Made by a program: the position numbers and the translations under genes. The notes under the pieces are model-generated. The model was not told where the DNA came from. It did not search any database and was given only the letters and a program-made list of their open reading frames with translations. From Burkholderiales bacterium (GTDB lineage: Bacteria > Pseudomonadota > Gammaproteobacteria > Burkholderiales > SG8-41), in assembly GCA_019634975.1 (NCBI GenBank), contig JAHCAI010000011.1, positions 1 through 64,000 of the forward strand: DNA of 64,000 nucleotides, given 5' to 3'. Positions 16,739 through 28,072 of this stretch are shown piece after piece; position 1 is the stretch's first letter, and each line of letters starts with the position of its first letter.

Positions 16739-18862
16739 ATGAGCGCCGTGCCGACAGCAGAAGAAGTCATGAAGCCACCGATGGCGGACGAGGAGTTCAG
16801 CGGCAACAAGCGGGTGTTGCGCCGATGGGAAGCCATCCTCCTCGCCGTGCTCTGCGTAGGCTTCACGGTCTTCCACCTCTTCGTGCTGAACGTCTACTCG
16901 CTGGAGCCCTTGCTGTTCCGGGCGATTCACGTCGGCTGGGGCGGTGCGCTGGGGCTGATGCTCTATGCGCCACTGCGGCGCTTCGCGAAAAGCGGCGTGC
17001 CCTGGTATGACTGGATCCTGGTGCTGGCTTCGGTCGCCTGTGCCGTATACATCGCGATCGAACTTGACGGATTGCTGTTTCGCGCCGGTGCCCAGTTCAC
17101 CACCGGCGATGTCATCGTGGGTGTCGTTGGCACGCTGCTGATTCTGGAATTCACGCGCCGCACTTCAGGACTGGCGCTGCCGATCATTGCCGGCATATTC
17201 ATCATCTACTGCTTTGTCGGCCCCTGGATGCCGGGCGTGCTCGAACACAAGGGTTTTGCCGTTGACCGGTTCTTCACCTACATCTACAGTGAATACGGGG
17301 TCTTCGGCGTGACGACGCAGGTCTCATCTTCGTACATCATACTTTTCGTCACCTTTGCCGCCTTCCTGCAGGTCTCCAAGGTCGGGGATTACATCAACGA
17401 CCTCTGCAATGCGCTGTTCGGCTGGGCGCGCGGCGGTCCGGCCAAGGCGGCTGTAGCCTCCGGCATCATGTTCGGCTCGATTTCGGGTTCGGCGGTCGCG
17501 AACGTGGTGGCATCGGGCATGGTGACCATTCCGATGATGCGCAAGGTCGGCTACGACCGGCCGACTGCGGCGGCAATCGAGGCCACGTCCTCCACGGGCG
17601 GACAGATCACTCCGCCGGTTCTGGGGGCGGGGGCTTTCCTGATGGCGGAGATCACCGGAATCCCGTACGGCCAGATTGCTCTCGCTGCCGTCATTCCCGC
17701 CGTGCTCTTCTATATTGCCTGCTGGATACATGTGGATCTGCATGCAATACGTCTGGGGCTGAGAGGCGTGTCGCGGAATGAGCTGCCCCCGGTGAAGCTG
17801 ATGCTGACGCGGCTCTACATGTTCTCGCCGCTGATCATTTTCGTGTGGGCCTTGCTGGAAGGTTATTCGCCGTTTCGCGCCGGCGGTCTCGGCATCGTCG
17901 CGGCTCTGATCGCCGGCTGGCTGTCGCGGATGTTCAGGGACATCGGCACGGATGCGGCCAGTGATCCGCGTTCAGTGGTGATGGTGTTCACGGCACTGCT
18001 GATGCGCGTAGCCGCGCTGGCGGCCGGTGGCGCACTCCTATATGCGGGGCTGCAATACCTGGTGCCCGTATTCGAGTCCTTCGGCACTGCAGTGACCTGG
18101 TCTCTGAGCATCCTGGTCATCCTGGTTCCGGCAATCTTCTTCGGCTGGCGGCGGACCCTGGAGGCGCTCAACCTGGCAGCGCGCGATACGGTGCAACTGG
18201 TCGCGGTCTGTGCCTGCGCAGGCATTATCGTCGGCGTCATTGCGCTGACCGGCATCGGGGGGCGCTTTTCGGAATTGATCCTGGGTATCGCCGGCGCGAG
18301 CCAGCTGGCGGCCATGCTGTTTGCAGCCGTGGTTGCACTGGTGCTCGGCATGGGCATGCCGACCACGGCCGCTTACGCGATTGCCGCCGCGGTGATCGCG
18401 CCAGGCCTCACGAAAATCGGTGTGCCGGTATTGGTTGCGCACATGTTTGTGTTCTATTTTGCGGTGGTTTCGGCAATCACGCCGCCGGTGGCGCTGGCGT
18501 CGTTTGCGGCGGCCGGCATGGCGCAGGCTGATCCCTGGAAAACATCCTGGACGGCACTGAAGATGGGCTTGGCCACCTTCATTGTGCCCTTCATGTTCTT
18601 TTTTTCTCCGGTGCTGTTGATGCAGGGGCCGTGGCTGGGGATACTCCAGGCGACTTTTTCCGCGGCGGTCGGCGTGTGGTTCCTTGCCGGATCCACGGAG
18701 GGCTGGTTCGGCGGCCGCCTCGCAATGCCGCTGCGGGTCCTGCTGTTCGGCGCGGCACTGGGCCTGCTGCACCCGGGCGGCGCGAGCGATTTCATCGGCC
18801 TCGGCATCGGTTTGCCGATTTACCTGTGGCAGAGACTGCGGTTGCGTAGGTCTGTGGCCTGA
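16739..18862 (+). CDS. TRAP transporter fused permease (DctQ-DctM type, TAXI class)
   Basis: The 707-residue polytopic membrane protein fuses the small and large TRAP permease subunits, as expected for TAXI systems. The N-terminal helices (about 30-160) correspond to the Q-like part. The M-like part contains GIMFGSISGSAVANVVASGMVTIP, EATSSTGGQITPPVLGAGAFLMAEI and LGMGMPTTAAYAIAAAVIAP, hairpin and core motifs of the TRAP large subunit. A strong GGAGGGG site sits before the ATG. It pairs with the receptor gene upstream. Confidence 0.95.
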   Translation: MSAVPTAEEVMKPPMADEEFSGNKRVLRRWEAILLAVLCVGFTVFHLFVLNVYSLEPLLFRAIHVGWGGALGLMLYAPLRRFAKSGVPWYDWILVLASVACAVYIAIELDGLLFRAGAQFTTGDVIVGVVGTLLILEFTRRTSGLALPIIAGIFIIYCFVGPWMPGVLEHKGFAVDRFFTYIYSEYGVFGVTTQVSSSYIILFVTFAAFLQVSKVGDYINDLCNALFGWARGGPAKAAVASGIMFGSISGSAVANVVASGMVTIPMMRKVGYDRPTAAAIEATSSTGGQITPPVLGAGAFLMAEITGIPYGQIALAAVIPAVLFYIACWIHVDLHAIRLGLRGVSRNELPPVKLMLTRLYMFSPLIIFVWALLEGYSPFRAGGLGIVAALIAGWLSRMFRDIGTDAASDPRSVVMVFTALLMRVAALAAGGALLYAGLQYLVPVFESFGTAVTWSLSILVILVPAIFFGWRRTLEALNLAARDTVQLVAVCACAGIIVGVIALTGIGGRFSELILGIAGASQLAAMLFAAVVALVLGMGMPTTAAYAIAAAVIAPGLTKIGVPVLVAHMFVFYFAVVSAITPPVALASFAAAGMAQADPWKTSWTALKMGLATFIVPFMFFFSPVLLMQGPWLGILQATFSAAVGVWFLAGSTEGWFGGRLAMPLRVLLFGAALGLLHPGGASDFIGLGIGLPIYLWQRLRLRRSVA

Positions 18863-18982
18863 TCCGGCGCGCGGCGTTTGCCGAGCGCTTTTTGCCCCTA
18901 TTTGCCCGATATTGTCTTTTATTCAAGACGTTATCGTGCTATCCTTCCGGGTTATTTCAAACTCTGGAATCAGGGGATTTTC

Positions 18983-19408
18983 ATGGCAGTCGAACGCACG
19001 CTTTCCATCATCAAACCCGATGCGGTGGCCAAGAACGTAATCGGCCAGATTTACGCCCGTTTCGAGCAGGCCGGCCTGCGCATCGTGGCCGCGCGCATGA
19101 CGCGCCTGTCGCGTGCCCAGGCAGAGGGCTTTTATGCGGTACACAAGGAGCGGCCTTTTTTCGGCGAACTGGTGGATTTCATGGTTTCCGGCCCGGTGAT
19201 GATCCAGGTGCTGGAGGGCGAGGGCGCAATTCAGAAAAACCGCGACCTGATGGGTGCCACGGACCCGAAAAAGGCGGCCAAAGGCACGATCCGCGCCGAT
19301 TTTGCTGACAGCATTGATGCCAACGCGGTGCACGGTTCGGATTCTGCGGAAAACGCCGCCACCGAAGTGGCCTATTTTTTCCCGGCGCTTGACATCCACT
19401 CGCGCTGA
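18983..19408 (+). CDS. ndk: Nucleoside diphosphate kinase
   Basis: The 141-residue enzyme transfers the gamma phosphate of ATP to NDPs through a phosphohistidine. [16 protein letters not shown] (6-21) is the family N-terminus and NAVHGSDS places the active His at 117. The ATG at 18983, preceded by GGGGA, gives the standard [13 protein letters not shown] start; a longer open frame upstream does not match the family. It leads the block rlmN-pilW-rodZ-ispG-hisS. Confidence 0.97.
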   Translation: MAVERTLSIIKPDAVAKNVIGQIYARFEQAGLRIVAARMTRLSRAQAEGFYAVHKERPFFGELVDFMVSGPVMIQVLEGEGAIQKNRDLMGATDPKKAAKGTIRADFADSIDANAVHGSDSAENAATEVAYFFPALDIHSR

Positions 19409-19430
19409 AGGCTTTGGAAACGGGAGCGAC

Positions 19431-20561
19431 ATGTCGCTGAATCTGCTGGGACTGGACCGGAAGCGGTTCGAAGCCCTGTGCGCGGAAATGGGCGAGAAGC
19501 CTTTCCGCGCGCGGCAGATCATGCGCTGGATGCACCAGGCCGGTGTCAGCGATTTCGGCGCGATGACCGACGTGTCGCGCCTGTTCCGCGAGCGCATCGC
19601 GGCATCGGCAACCATAGCAGCCCCGGAAGTGCTGCGTGACACCACGGCGCCTGATGGCACGCGGAAGTGGCTGTTCGATGTCGGGACCGGCAACGCGATT
19701 GAGTCGGTCTACATCCCTGAGGGCGATGTTGATGACGGCACGCCTGCGGAGGAGGCTGCGGGCCGCCGCTACCGCGGCACGCTCTGCGTATCCTCGCAGG
19801 CAGGCTGCGCCCTTGAATGCTCCTTCTGCTCCACGGGCCGGCAGGGTTTCAACCGCAACCTGACGGCGGCGGAAATCGTCGGCCAGCTGTGGCATGCCAG
19901 CCGCAGCCTCGCGGCGACGCTCGGAATTGAGCGGCCCATCACCAACGTGGTCATGATGGGCATGGGCGAACCGCTGGCCAACTTCGACAACGTGGTCGTC
20001 GCCATGCAGCTGATGCTCGATGATCACGCCTACGGCATTTCACGGCGCAGGCTGACGCTGTCAACCTCGGGACTGGTGCCGGCAATCGACCGCCTGCGCG
20101 AAGCCTGCCCGGTCGCGCTTGCCGTTTCGCTGCATGCCCCCAATGACGCGTTGCGCGACCAGCTGGTGCCCATCAACCGGAAATACCCGATACGGGAGCT
20201 GCTGGACGCCTGCCTGCGTTACATCGAAAAGGCTCCGCGCGATTTCGTCACTTTCGAGTACGTGATGCTGGCTGGTGTCAACGACAGCGTGGCCAATGCT
20301 CGGGAACTCGTCAGGACCGTCAAGCCGGTGCCGTGCAAGATCAACCTGATCCCGTTCAACCCTTTTCCGGATTCCGGCTACCGGCGCTCGGGCAGTGAAG
20401 CGGTTTCGGCGTTTCGCGATGTCCTGATCCAGGCCGGGCTGACGGCAACGGTGCGCAAGACGCGCGGCGACAGCATAGACGCAGCCTGCGGCCAGCTGGC
20501 CGGTAGGGTGCAGGACAAAACCAGGCGCGTGATGCGCCGCATGGAGGGAAACCCGGCATGA
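19431..20561 (+). CDS. rlmN: Dual-specificity 23S rRNA/tRNA adenine C2-methyltransferase
   Basis: The 376-residue radical-SAM enzyme methylates A2503 of 23S rRNA and A37 of a subset of tRNAs. The 4Fe-4S motif is C126-x3-C130-x2-C133 ([18 protein letters not shown]). The [12 protein letters not shown] loop and the C-terminal Cys in DAACGQL, which carries the methyl group, are present. The start [13 protein letters not shown] has an upstream GGGAG. Its stop overlaps the pilW start by 4 bases. Confidence 0.97.
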   Translation: MSLNLLGLDRKRFEALCAEMGEKPFRARQIMRWMHQAGVSDFGAMTDVSRLFRERIAASATIAAPEVLRDTTAPDGTRKWLFDVGTGNAIESVYIPEGDVDDGTPAEEAAGRRYRGTLCVSSQAGCALECSFCSTGRQGFNRNLTAAEIVGQLWHASRSLAATLGIERPITNVVMMGMGEPLANFDNVVVAMQLMLDDHAYGISRRRLTLSTSGLVPAIDRLREACPVALAVSLHAPNDALRDQLVPINRKYPIRELLDACLRYIEKAPRDFVTFEYVMLAGVNDSVANARELVRTVKPVPCKINLIPFNPFPDSGYRRSGSEAVSAFRDVLIQAGLTATVRKTRGDSIDAACGQLAGRVQDKTRRVMRRMEGNPA

Positions 20562-21373
20562 CTAGGCGATCGGACATGGGGCGCATATCCGGATTTCTTG
20601 TCATGGCGGCATTGGCCGCAGGCATGGCAGGCTGCGCGGCGACGGATGGTGGAGTGGATCAGGGCGTGCAGCCGATGGTCGACACCACCGGTAACGAAAG
20701 CAATGCGCGCAACCGGGCGCGTATCCACACCGAGCTCGCAGCAGGGTATTTCGAACTGGGCAACCTGGGGGTGGCGCTCGAGTCGATCACCACGGCACTG
20801 CAGGCGGATTCCAGTTATCACACGGCGCACAATATCGCGGGTCTGGTATACGCATCACTCAAGGACGACCGTCGTGCGGAGGAGAGTTTCAGGCAGGCGC
20901 TGCGACTGAACCCGTCGGACCCCGACAGCAACAACAACTATGGCATGTACCTCTGCCAGCGCGGCCGGGAAGGCGAAGGGATCAAGTTCTTTCTCGCAGC
21001 AGTGCAGAATCCCCTGTACCAGAACCCCGAACGGTCACTGGTCAATGCCGGTGTCTGCGCCCGCCGCCGCGGCGACAATGCCGCTGCGCAGGACTTCTTT
21101 CAGCGCGCCCTGGGCGTCAGGCCGAACCAGCCGCAGGCACTCTATCAGCTTGCGGAACTTTCCTTCCTCGCCAGCAATTTCGCCGCGGCGCAGGGCTATC
21201 TGCGGCGGCTTTCCAATGTGACCCCTGCCAACGCGGAGACGCTGTGGCTCGGATTGAGGGTCGAGCGCAAGCTCGGCAACTCGCTGGCCGAGGCCAGTTA
21301 TGCGCAGCGGCTGCGCAATAACTTCCCGGATTCCCGCGAAGCCGAGGCGCTGAAGGCGGGCCGTTTTGAATGA
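20558..21373 (+). CDS. pilW: Type IV pilus biogenesis/stability lipoprotein PilW (PilF), TPR protein
   Basis: The 271-residue protein has a lipoprotein signal with lipobox AGMAGC (Cys26), followed by tandem tetratricopeptide repeats from about residue 45 ([34 protein letters not shown]). PilW/PilF is the outer-membrane pilotin that helps the PilQ secretin assemble. It sits between rlmN and rodZ in an ATGA-overlapped operon, the standard position. No other pilus gene is in the window. Confidence 0.92.
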   Translation: MTRRSDMGRISGFLVMAALAAGMAGCAATDGGVDQGVQPMVDTTGNESNARNRARIHTELAAGYFELGNLGVALESITTALQADSSYHTAHNIAGLVYASLKDDRRAEESFRQALRLNPSDPDSNNNYGMYLCQRGREGEGIKFFLAAVQNPLYQNPERSLVNAGVCARRRGDNAAAQDFFQRALGVRPNQPQALYQLAELSFLASNFAAAQGYLRRLSNVTPANAETLWLGLRVERKLGNSLAEASYAQRLRNNFPDSREAEALKAGRFE

Positions 21374-22251
21374 GCGATACCGGCGCCGAAGACCAGGCAG
21401 CTCCCGCGGGTCCGGGCACGGTTACCCGTCCCGGCCGTATGCTGGCGGAGGCCCGCATGGCGAAAGGCCTGACGCTGGCCGAGGTGGCTGCACAGCTTAA
21501 GCTCTCGCCATCCCAGGTGGCGGCGCTGGAGGCCGATGATTACGGCAGTCTGCCGGGTCCGGTTTTCGTGAGGGGGTTCATACGCAACTACGCGCGCCTC
21601 CTGGAGCAGGACCCGGAGCAACTCTCCGGCGGCCTCGATCTGCCCAATGCTTCGGCGCCGGCGACGGCAGCACTGCCGCTATCGCGCGACATCCCTTTCC
21701 CGCCGCGAAAGACCGGAAGCTGGCGGCCCTATGCGGCGGTCCTGCTGGTCGCTGTGCTGCTCGCCACGGCGTACGAGATTTTCTACGCCGAACCTCCCGA
21801 GGTCCTGGTGTCGGCACCGCCGTCTCCGGCCGCTCCGGCAGAAAGACTTGCGGAATCCGTGAATGCAGGCAGGACCGCGGAATTGCCGGCGGGGACTGCC
21901 GGTGCTGCGGACGTTGCCACGAATTCCGCGACGCCGGAAACGCCGGCCGCGGAACCGGGCGCGCGTGATGAGCGGCCGGAACCTCAGGGGCAAGCTGCAC
22001 CGCTAGCCGCCGGGATGGCCGAAGTGCATTTCGTTTTCGACGCCGCATCCTGGGTGGAAGTGAGGGATCGCGGCGAGCGTATTCTTCTGTCGCAGCTGAA
22101 CGCCGCCGGCACCGAGCAGCGGGTCACGGGGCGGCCGCCGCTCAGCGTGGTTGTCGGAAACGCGAAGGACGTCCAGATGACGTACAACGGCAAGCCTTTC
22201 GACCTGGCACCGCATACACGCGTTGAAGTTGCACGATTCGTACTGGAATAG
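21370..22251 (+). CDS. rodZ: RodZ-family cytoskeletal membrane protein
   Basis: The 293-residue protein has an N-terminal helix-turn-helix of the HTH_25 type (about 20-80, LAEARMAKGLTLAEVAAQLKLSPSQVAALEADDYGSLPGPVFVRGFIRNYA). A basic juxtamembrane stretch precedes a single membrane span (121-139), then an Ala/Pro-rich periplasmic linker and a C-terminal beta domain (DUF4115-like, VHFVFDAASWVEVRDRGERILLSQ). RodZ binds MreB to maintain rod shape. It overlaps pilW by 4 bases and ends 3 bases before ispG. Confidence 0.93.
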   Translation: MSDTGAEDQAAPAGPGTVTRPGRMLAEARMAKGLTLAEVAAQLKLSPSQVAALEADDYGSLPGPVFVRGFIRNYARLLEQDPEQLSGGLDLPNASAPATAALPLSRDIPFPPRKTGSWRPYAAVLLVAVLLATAYEIFYAEPPEVLVSAPPSPAAPAERLAESVNAGRTAELPAGTAGAADVATNSATPETPAAEPGARDERPEPQGQAAPLAAGMAEVHFVFDAASWVEVRDRGERILLSQLNAAGTEQRVTGRPPLSVVVGNAKDVQMTYNGKPFDLAPHTRVEVARFVLE

Positions 22252-22254
22252 ATC

Positions 22255-23538
22255 ATGGATTGCCTTCCCAAATACGGGCCTTCGGCGAGGCGCAAGAGCA
22301 CGGGTGTGCTGATCGGAGACAGGATGGTCGGTGGTGATTCGCCGATCCTCGTGCAGTCGATGACCAACACCGACACGGCCGATGTTGATGCCACCGTCGA
22401 ACAGGTTGCTGCACTCGCCAGGGCCGGATCGGAAGTGGTGCGCATCACCGTCAACAATGCGGAGGCTGCTGCCGCCGTTCCGCTCATCCGCGACCAGCTG
22501 GAGCGTCGCGGGGTCACGGTTCCTCTGGTCGGCGACTTTCATTTCAACGGTCATCGTCTCCTCAGCCAGCATCCGGCCTGTGCCGAGGCGCTGGCGAAGC
22601 TGCGGATCAATCCCGGAAATGTGGGCAAGGGTGCAAGGCGTGACGAGCAGTTCGCGACGATGATCGAGTTCGCATGCCGCTACAACAAGCCGGTGCGCAT
22701 AGGCGTGAACTGGGGCAGCCTCGACCAGGAATTGCTGGCGAGGATGATGGACGAGAATGCCGGCCGCGAGCGGCCGCAGGAGGCGGCTGTCGTGATGCGC
22801 GAGGCTCTCGTTGCTTCCGCACTGGAAAGCGCGCGCCAGGCCGAGTCGCTGGGCCTCGGGCATGACCGGATCGTGCTGTCCTGCAAGGTCAGCGGAGTCC
22901 AGGACCTGATTGCCGTTTACCGCGATCTCGCGGCACGCTGCGACTATCCGCTGCACCTCGGCCTGACCGAGGCGGGGATGGGCTCGAAGGGCATAGTGGC
23001 CTCGACGGCTGCGATGGCCGTGCTGCTGCAGGAGGGCATAGGCGACACCATCCGCGTGTCATTGACTCCGGAACCGGGCGGAGACCGGACGCGTGAAGTC
23101 ATTGTGGCGCAGGAAATCCTGCAAACCATGGGCTTGCGTTCGTTTACCCCACTGGTCATCGCCTGTCCAGGTTGCGGCCGCACGACAAGCACGGTTTTCC
23201 AGGAGCTCGCCGACCGCATCCAGGGGTATCTGCGTGCGCAGATGCCGGTCTGGCGCGACCGTTATCCCGGCGTGGAAAACATGCACGTGGCGGTGATGGG
23301 CTGCGTGGTCAACGGACCCGGCGAGAGCAAGCATGCGAACATCGGCATCAGCCTTCCGGGTTCCGGCGAGACCCCGGTGGCGCCGGTGTTCGTCGACGGC
23401 GTGAAGACGGTGACGCTCAAGGGCGGAAACATTGCCGAGGAATTCCAGCGCATCGTTGATGACTATGTGCGCACCCGTTACGGCGCTGCGCCGGATGCAG
23501 CCACTGCACAGGCCGGCGCTGCGGCCACCAGGGTCTGA
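22255..23538 (+). CDS. ispG: 4-hydroxy-3-methylbut-2-enyl diphosphate synthase
   Basis: The 427-residue enzyme makes HMBPP from MEcPP in the MEP isoprenoid pathway. The N-terminal TIM barrel includes [19 protein letters not shown] and [10 protein letters not shown]. The C-terminal 4Fe-4S domain has Cys residues in [10 protein letters not shown] and [11 protein letters not shown]. The insert of about 50 residues found in many proteobacteria is not obvious here; overall length is normal. It is translationally coupled to rodZ and followed by hisS. Confidence 0.97.
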   Translation: MDCLPKYGPSARRKSTGVLIGDRMVGGDSPILVQSMTNTDTADVDATVEQVAALARAGSEVVRITVNNAEAAAAVPLIRDQLERRGVTVPLVGDFHFNGHRLLSQHPACAEALAKLRINPGNVGKGARRDEQFATMIEFACRYNKPVRIGVNWGSLDQELLARMMDENAGRERPQEAAVVMREALVASALESARQAESLGLGHDRIVLSCKVSGVQDLIAVYRDLAARCDYPLHLGLTEAGMGSKGIVASTAAMAVLLQEGIGDTIRVSLTPEPGGDRTREVIVAQEILQTMGLRSFTPLVIACPGCGRTTSTVFQELADRIQGYLRAQMPVWRDRYPGVENMHVAVMGCVVNGPGESKHANIGISLPGSGETPVAPVFVDGVKTVTLKGGNIAEEFQRIVDDYVRTRYGAAPDAATAQAGAAATRV

Positions 23539-23557
23539 GCGGAAGGTCCCCCGGAAC

Positions 23558-24826
23558 ATGGCAAAAACCGTGCAGGGTATCCGCGGCATGAACGATGTCC
23601 TGCCGTCGGAGGCGCATCGCTGGGCGTACTTTGAACGTACGGTGCAGGACTGGGTCAGGAGCTACGGATACCAGGCGATCCGCATGCCCATACTCGAACG
23701 CACCGAGCTCTTCGTGCGTTCCATCGGTGAAGTGACCGACATCGTCGAGAAGGAAATGTATACCTTCACCGACGAGCTCAACGGCGAGCAGCTGACGCTT
23801 CGCCCCGAGGGCACCGCTTCCTGCGTGCGCGCCGCGATCGAGCACAACCTGCTCTATCCGGGTCCGCAGCGCCTCTGGTACTGGGGGCCGATGTTCCGCC
23901 ACGAGCGCCCGCAGAAGGGCCGCTACCGGCAGTTTCACCAGGTCGGCATCGAGGCTCTCGGTTTCGCGGGGCCCGACATCGATGCCGAGCACATCGTGAT
24001 GTGCGCGAGGTTGTGGCGCAGGCTCGGGCTGCAGGACCTGCGTCTGGAGCTGAATTCGCTGGGCTCGGCGGAGGCGAGGGCGCGACATCGCACGAAACTG
24101 GTGGCTCACCTCGAAAAGCACGTCGCGGTCCTCGACGATGACGCGAGGCGGCGCATGCACACGAACCCCCTGCGCGTGCTCGACAGCAAGAATCCCGCGT
24201 TGCAGGACATGATCGCGGCCGCCCCGCGGCTGGCCGACGACCTCGATGAGGCGTCCGCCGAAGCCTTTTCGGCACTGCAGGCATCGCTGCGCGCGGCAGG
24301 CATCGCCTTCAGCGTCAATCCGCGGCTGGTCAGGGGGCTGGACTATTACAATGGCACCGTGTTCGAATGGATCACCGACCGTCTCGGCGCGCAGGGTACG
24401 GTATGCGCGGGCGGGCGTTATGACGGATTGATCGGACAGATCGGCGGAAAGCCGGCGCCCGCCTGCGGCTTCGCGATGGGCGTGGAGCGCCTGCTGGCAT
24501 TGATGGCGGAATGCGGTGTTGCCGTTCCCGAGGATCAGCCGGATGCGTATGTCCTCAGACAGGGCGAGGCCGCGCTGCCCTGGGCGGAGCTTGTGGCCGA
24601 AACGCTGCGCGATGCCGGCCTGTCAGCCGTGCTGCACTGTGGCGGCGGCAGCTTCAAGTCGCAGATGCGCAAGGCCGATGCCAGCGGCGCGCGTTACGCG
24701 GTGATCATCGGCGACGACGAGGCGCTGTCCCGGATGGTGTCGGTCAAGGCGCTGCGCGGCGGAACGCAACAGGCGCAAGCCCGGGTTTCGCCTCAGGCAG
24801 CATGTGAAATCATCAAATCAGGGTGA
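23558..24826 (+). CDS. hisS: Histidyl-tRNA synthetase
   Basis: The 422-residue class II synthetase shows motif 2 ([26 protein letters not shown]), the histidine A motif [12 protein letters not shown], and motif 3 ([13 protein letters not shown]). A C-terminal anticodon-binding domain follows. The ATG at 23558 ([16 protein letters not shown]) is preceded by CGGAA and matches the family; an in-frame longer start lies inside ispG. The operon continues into yfgM. Confidence 0.97.
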   Translation: MAKTVQGIRGMNDVLPSEAHRWAYFERTVQDWVRSYGYQAIRMPILERTELFVRSIGEVTDIVEKEMYTFTDELNGEQLTLRPEGTASCVRAAIEHNLLYPGPQRLWYWGPMFRHERPQKGRYRQFHQVGIEALGFAGPDIDAEHIVMCARLWRRLGLQDLRLELNSLGSAEARARHRTKLVAHLEKHVAVLDDDARRRMHTNPLRVLDSKNPALQDMIAAAPRLADDLDEASAEAFSALQASLRAAGIAFSVNPRLVRGLDYYNGTVFEWITDRLGAQGTVCAGGRYDGLIGQIGGKPAPACGFAMGVERLLALMAECGVAVPEDQPDAYVLRQGEAALPWAELVAETLRDAGLSAVLHCGGGSFKSQMRKADASGARYAVIIGDDEALSRMVSVKALRGGTQQAQARVSPQAACEIIKSG

Positions 24827-24830
24827 ATCA

Positions 24831-25466
24831 ATGGCTTTGGATCTCGAAGAACAGGAACAGCTGTCCGCAATAAAGTCCTGGTGGGGACAGTACGGAAAAC
24901 TGGTGATCGTCACGGTGGTGGGCAGCCTGCTGGCCATCGGCGGCGTCCGGGGGTGGTATTACTACAAGGGGTCGCAGGCGGCGGCTGCGGTCACGCTGTT
25001 CGCGCAGCAGCAGGCGGCCGAGCGTGCGAGCGACCACAAAAGGGTTCGTGACATCGGCACGGAAATCGTCGAGCGTTACGGCGCCACGGCCTATGGCGTG
25101 CTGGCTGCCCTGTCCGCCGCCAGGAGCGATTTTGATACCGGGGATCTGGCGGCCGCCAAGACGCGCCTGCAATGGGTCATTGACCGGGCGCGCGAAGAGG
25201 AGGCGCGCGATGTGGCGCGGCTGCGGCTCGCGCGCATATTGCACGACGAGAAAAAGACCGATGAGGCGCTGAAATTGCTGGAGGCCAAGCATCTGGACAG
25301 CTTTGCCGGACTTTACGCGGACCTCAAGGGCGATCTGCTGCTGTCCCAGGGGAAACGGGAGGAGGCACGGGCGGCCTACCAGCTGGCCCTGGAACGCAGT
25401 GATGCCGGCGCATCGATGCGCCAGATCATCCAGCTCAAGCTGGATGCTGCGGGTGGCGGGAAGTGA
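24831..25466 (+). CDS. yfgM: YfgM-type ancillary SecYEG translocon subunit (TPR protein)
   Basis: The 211-residue protein has a short cytoplasmic segment (MALDLEEQEQLSAIKSWWGQYGK), one membrane span (about 24-42), and a periplasmic TPR domain. This is the layout of E. coli YfgM, which contacts SecYEG and the chaperone PpiD. It starts 4 bases after hisS and its stop overlaps the bamB start. The position between hisS and bamB is conserved. Confidence 0.9.
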   Translation: MALDLEEQEQLSAIKSWWGQYGKLVIVTVVGSLLAIGGVRGWYYYKGSQAAAAVTLFAQQQAAERASDHKRVRDIGTEIVERYGATAYGVLAALSAARSDFDTGDLAAAKTRLQWVIDRAREEEARDVARLRLARILHDEKKTDEALKLLEAKHLDSFAGLYADLKGDLLLSQGKREEARAAYQLALERSDAGASMRQIIQLKLDAAGGGK

Positions 25467-26620
25467 GCCTCAGCCGGCTTGCCGCGGCGGCGGCCCTCCT
25501 GACGCTGGCCGGTTGTCAGACCGTTTCCGGTGTCTATGACAGCTGGTTCGGCACTACCCCCAAAAAGAGGGCGGCCGAACTGGTGCAGTTCCAGGCCAGC
25601 GCGACAGCCCGCGTGCTCTGGCAGGCGAATGTGGGCTCCGCCGAGCGAGGCGCCTTTTACCCCGCGGTCAGCGGCAATGCGGTTTACGCCGCGGGTGCCA
25701 ACGGGCAGATCGCGGGATTCACGGCCAATTCGGGTGGCGGTACCGGGCGCTTCGAGGCCGGCACGGTTCTCTCGGGGGGCGTGGGCGCCGGCAACGGACT
25801 GCTGCTGGTCGGTACGGGCAAGGGCGAGGTACTGGCCTTCGAGCCGTCCGGAAAGCAGGCCTGGAAGACTCAACTCTCGGGAGAGGTGCTGGCGCCGCCG
25901 GCAGGGGCCGAGGGTGTTGTCGTGGTGCGCACGGGCAATGGCCGCATCTATGGCCTGAATGCGGCGGACGGCAAGCAGCGCTGGGTTTACCAGCGCGCGC
26001 TTCCGCCGCTCGCGGTGCGCAGCTTTGCCGGCGTGGTGGTGCATCGCGGCGCGGTCTTTGCCGGATTCCCCGGAGGCAGGCTGGTGGCCATTGCGCTGGC
26101 GACAGGCAACGTCGGCTGGGAGTCCGTGGTGGCATTGCCCAAGGGCGCCACCGAACTCGACCGGGTCACGGATGTGGCGAGTTATCCCGTCATCGAGGGC
26201 ACGCAGATTTGCGCGGTGGCCTACCAGGGCCGCGTGGCCTGTTTCGACGCGCTCAGCGGCGAGACGCAATGGGCGCGCGACGCCTCCAGCGTTGCCGGCA
26301 TGGGCATCGACGCACGCAACGTCTACGTCACCGACGACCAGGATGCCGTCCAGGCCCTGGACCGCAACCGCGGCGCCAGCCTGTGGAAACAGGACAAGCT
26401 GCGCGGCCGCTGGGTGACCGCGCCGCTGGCGCTCGGCCGTTACGTGATCGTCGGCGACTTCGAGGGGTATGTGCACGTGATGTCGCGCGAGGACGGCGCT
26501 TTCATCGCGCGGGTCGCCACGGACGGCAGCGCAATCCGCGTGCCGCCGGTCGCACTCGACCTGTCCAGTTTCCTGGTGCAGACCCGCAATGGCGGCCTCT
26601 ACGCCATCAACCTGCAATGA
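25463..26620 (+). CDS. bamB: Outer membrane protein assembly factor BamB
   Basis: The 385-residue lipoprotein (lipobox LAGC, Cys18) folds as an eight-bladed beta-propeller. PQQ-like repeats are visible as recurring segments such as GLNAADGKQRWVYQ, ACFDALSGETQWARD and ALDRNRGASLWKQD. BamB scaffolds the BAM complex that inserts outer-membrane beta-barrels, here plausibly including the two-partner secretion transporter encoded at 41.5 kb. The start is GTG, overlapping yfgM by 4 bases. Confidence 0.95.
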   Translation: MSLSRLAAAAALLTLAGCQTVSGVYDSWFGTTPKKRAAELVQFQASATARVLWQANVGSAERGAFYPAVSGNAVYAAGANGQIAGFTANSGGGTGRFEAGTVLSGGVGAGNGLLLVGTGKGEVLAFEPSGKQAWKTQLSGEVLAPPAGAEGVVVVRTGNGRIYGLNAADGKQRWVYQRALPPLAVRSFAGVVVHRGAVFAGFPGGRLVAIALATGNVGWESVVALPKGATELDRVTDVASYPVIEGTQICAVAYQGRVACFDALSGETQWARDASSVAGMGIDARNVYVTDDQDAVQALDRNRGASLWKQDKLRGRWVTAPLALGRYVIVGDFEGYVHVMSREDGAFIARVATDGSAIRVPPVALDLSSFLVQTRNGGLYAINLQ

Positions 26621-26664
26621 TCGCGACGCACTGCGGCTGAGCGCGGCAACCCCGGATCCATCCG

Positions 26665-28005
26665 ATGAAACCCACGGTGGTCATTGTCGGCCGGCCCAAT
26701 GTCGGCAAATCGACGCTGTTCAACCGGCTCACGCGCAGCCGTGACGCCATCGTCGCCGATGCCCCGGGAATCACGCGCGACCGCCATTACGGCGAGGGGC
26801 GCGTTGGCGGAAAACCCTACCTGGTGGTCGATACCGGCGGATTCGAGCCGGTGGCGAAAGGCGGCATTTCCCAGGAAATGCTGCGCCAGGCGCGCCAGGC
26901 CGTCGACGAGGCGGATGCCGTGCTGTTCGTTGTCGACGCGCGGGTCGGCCTTACCACGCAGGACCGCGAAATAGGCGCGGAATTGCGGCGCAGCGGCCGC
27001 CGGATCTGGCTGGTGGTCAACAAGGCCGAGGGCATGGCGCCTGCCGCGGTGACGGCGGATTTCCATGCCCTCGGCCTCGGCGAACCGCTCGCGGTATCCG
27101 CCGAGCATGGCGAGCATGTGTCTGACCTGATGGAACTGGTGCTCGCCGATTTTCCGGATCCGGACCGAGCGGCCGAGCAACCGTCGAAGCACCCCAAGAT
27201 CGCGATAGTGGGGCGCCCCAATGTCGGAAAATCCACCCTGGTCAACGCCCTGCTGGGCGAAGAGCGGGTGGTCGTGTTTGACCAGCCCGGCACCACCCGC
27301 GACTCGATCTACATCGACTTCGAGCGGGCGGGAAAGCAGTACACGCTGATCGACACCGCCGGAATGCGCAAACGCGGCCGCATCGACGAGGCCGCCGAGA
27401 AATTCTCGGTGGTCAAGACGCTGCAGTCCATCGCTGACGCCAATGTCGTCATCCTGGTGCTTGATGCGCGCCAGGAGATATCGGAGCAGGACGCACATAT
27501 TGCGGGATTCATCCTGGAGGCCGGACGCGCGCTGGTCGTTGCGGTCAACAAATGGGAAGGGCTCGGCGAAGCCGAGCGCGAGCAGGTCAAGCGCGATGGC
27601 GCGCGCAAGCTCGGCTTTCTCAACTTCGCGCGCTTTCACTTCATTTCGGCGCTCCAGGGGCAGGGTGTCGGTGCCGTGCTGCGCTCGGCCGATGCGGCCT
27701 ATGCCGCCGCCATGTCCAGTCTGCCGACGCCGCGGCTGACGCGGGCCTTGCAGATGGCAGTCCAGCAGCAGCAGCCTCCCCGTGCCGGCATGGTGCGGCC
27801 CAAGCTGCGCTATGCCCATCAGGGCGGACACAACCCGCCGCGCATCATCATCCACGGCTCGGCGCTGGAGCGCGTGCCGGACACCTACCGGCGCTATCTG
27901 GAACGTTTCTTCCGGGATGCGTTCAAATTGACGGGTACGCCGCTGCGAGTCGAGTTCAAAACCGGGCGCAACCCCTATGCCAGGAGTGACGCAAGGCGCG
28001 GCTAA
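26665..28005 (+). CDS. der: Ribosome biogenesis GTPase Der (EngA)
   Basis: The 446-residue protein has two tandem G domains. G1 motifs are GRPNVGKST (9-17) and again near 188-196, with G3 motifs DTGG and DTAG and a second-domain specificity motif NKWE. A C-terminal KH-like domain ([42 protein letters not shown]) follows. Der is essential for 50S assembly. It follows bamB, as in most betaproteobacteria. Confidence 0.97.
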   Translation: MKPTVVIVGRPNVGKSTLFNRLTRSRDAIVADAPGITRDRHYGEGRVGGKPYLVVDTGGFEPVAKGGISQEMLRQARQAVDEADAVLFVVDARVGLTTQDREIGAELRRSGRRIWLVVNKAEGMAPAAVTADFHALGLGEPLAVSAEHGEHVSDLMELVLADFPDPDRAAEQPSKHPKIAIVGRPNVGKSTLVNALLGEERVVVFDQPGTTRDSIYIDFERAGKQYTLIDTAGMRKRGRIDEAAEKFSVVKTLQSIADANVVILVLDARQEISEQDAHIAGFILEAGRALVVAVNKWEGLGEAEREQVKRDGARKLGFLNFARFHFISALQGQGVGAVLRSADAAYAAAMSSLPTPRLTRALQMAVQQQQPPRAGMVRPKLRYAHQGGHNPPRIIIHGSALERVPDTYRRYLERFFRDAFKLTGTPLRVEFKTGRNPYARSDARRG

Positions 28006-28072
28006 CTCTATGGCCAGACGCAGGAAATTAGGCTAGAGTGAACTTTCCAATAACGACAACCCAGAGGGTGCC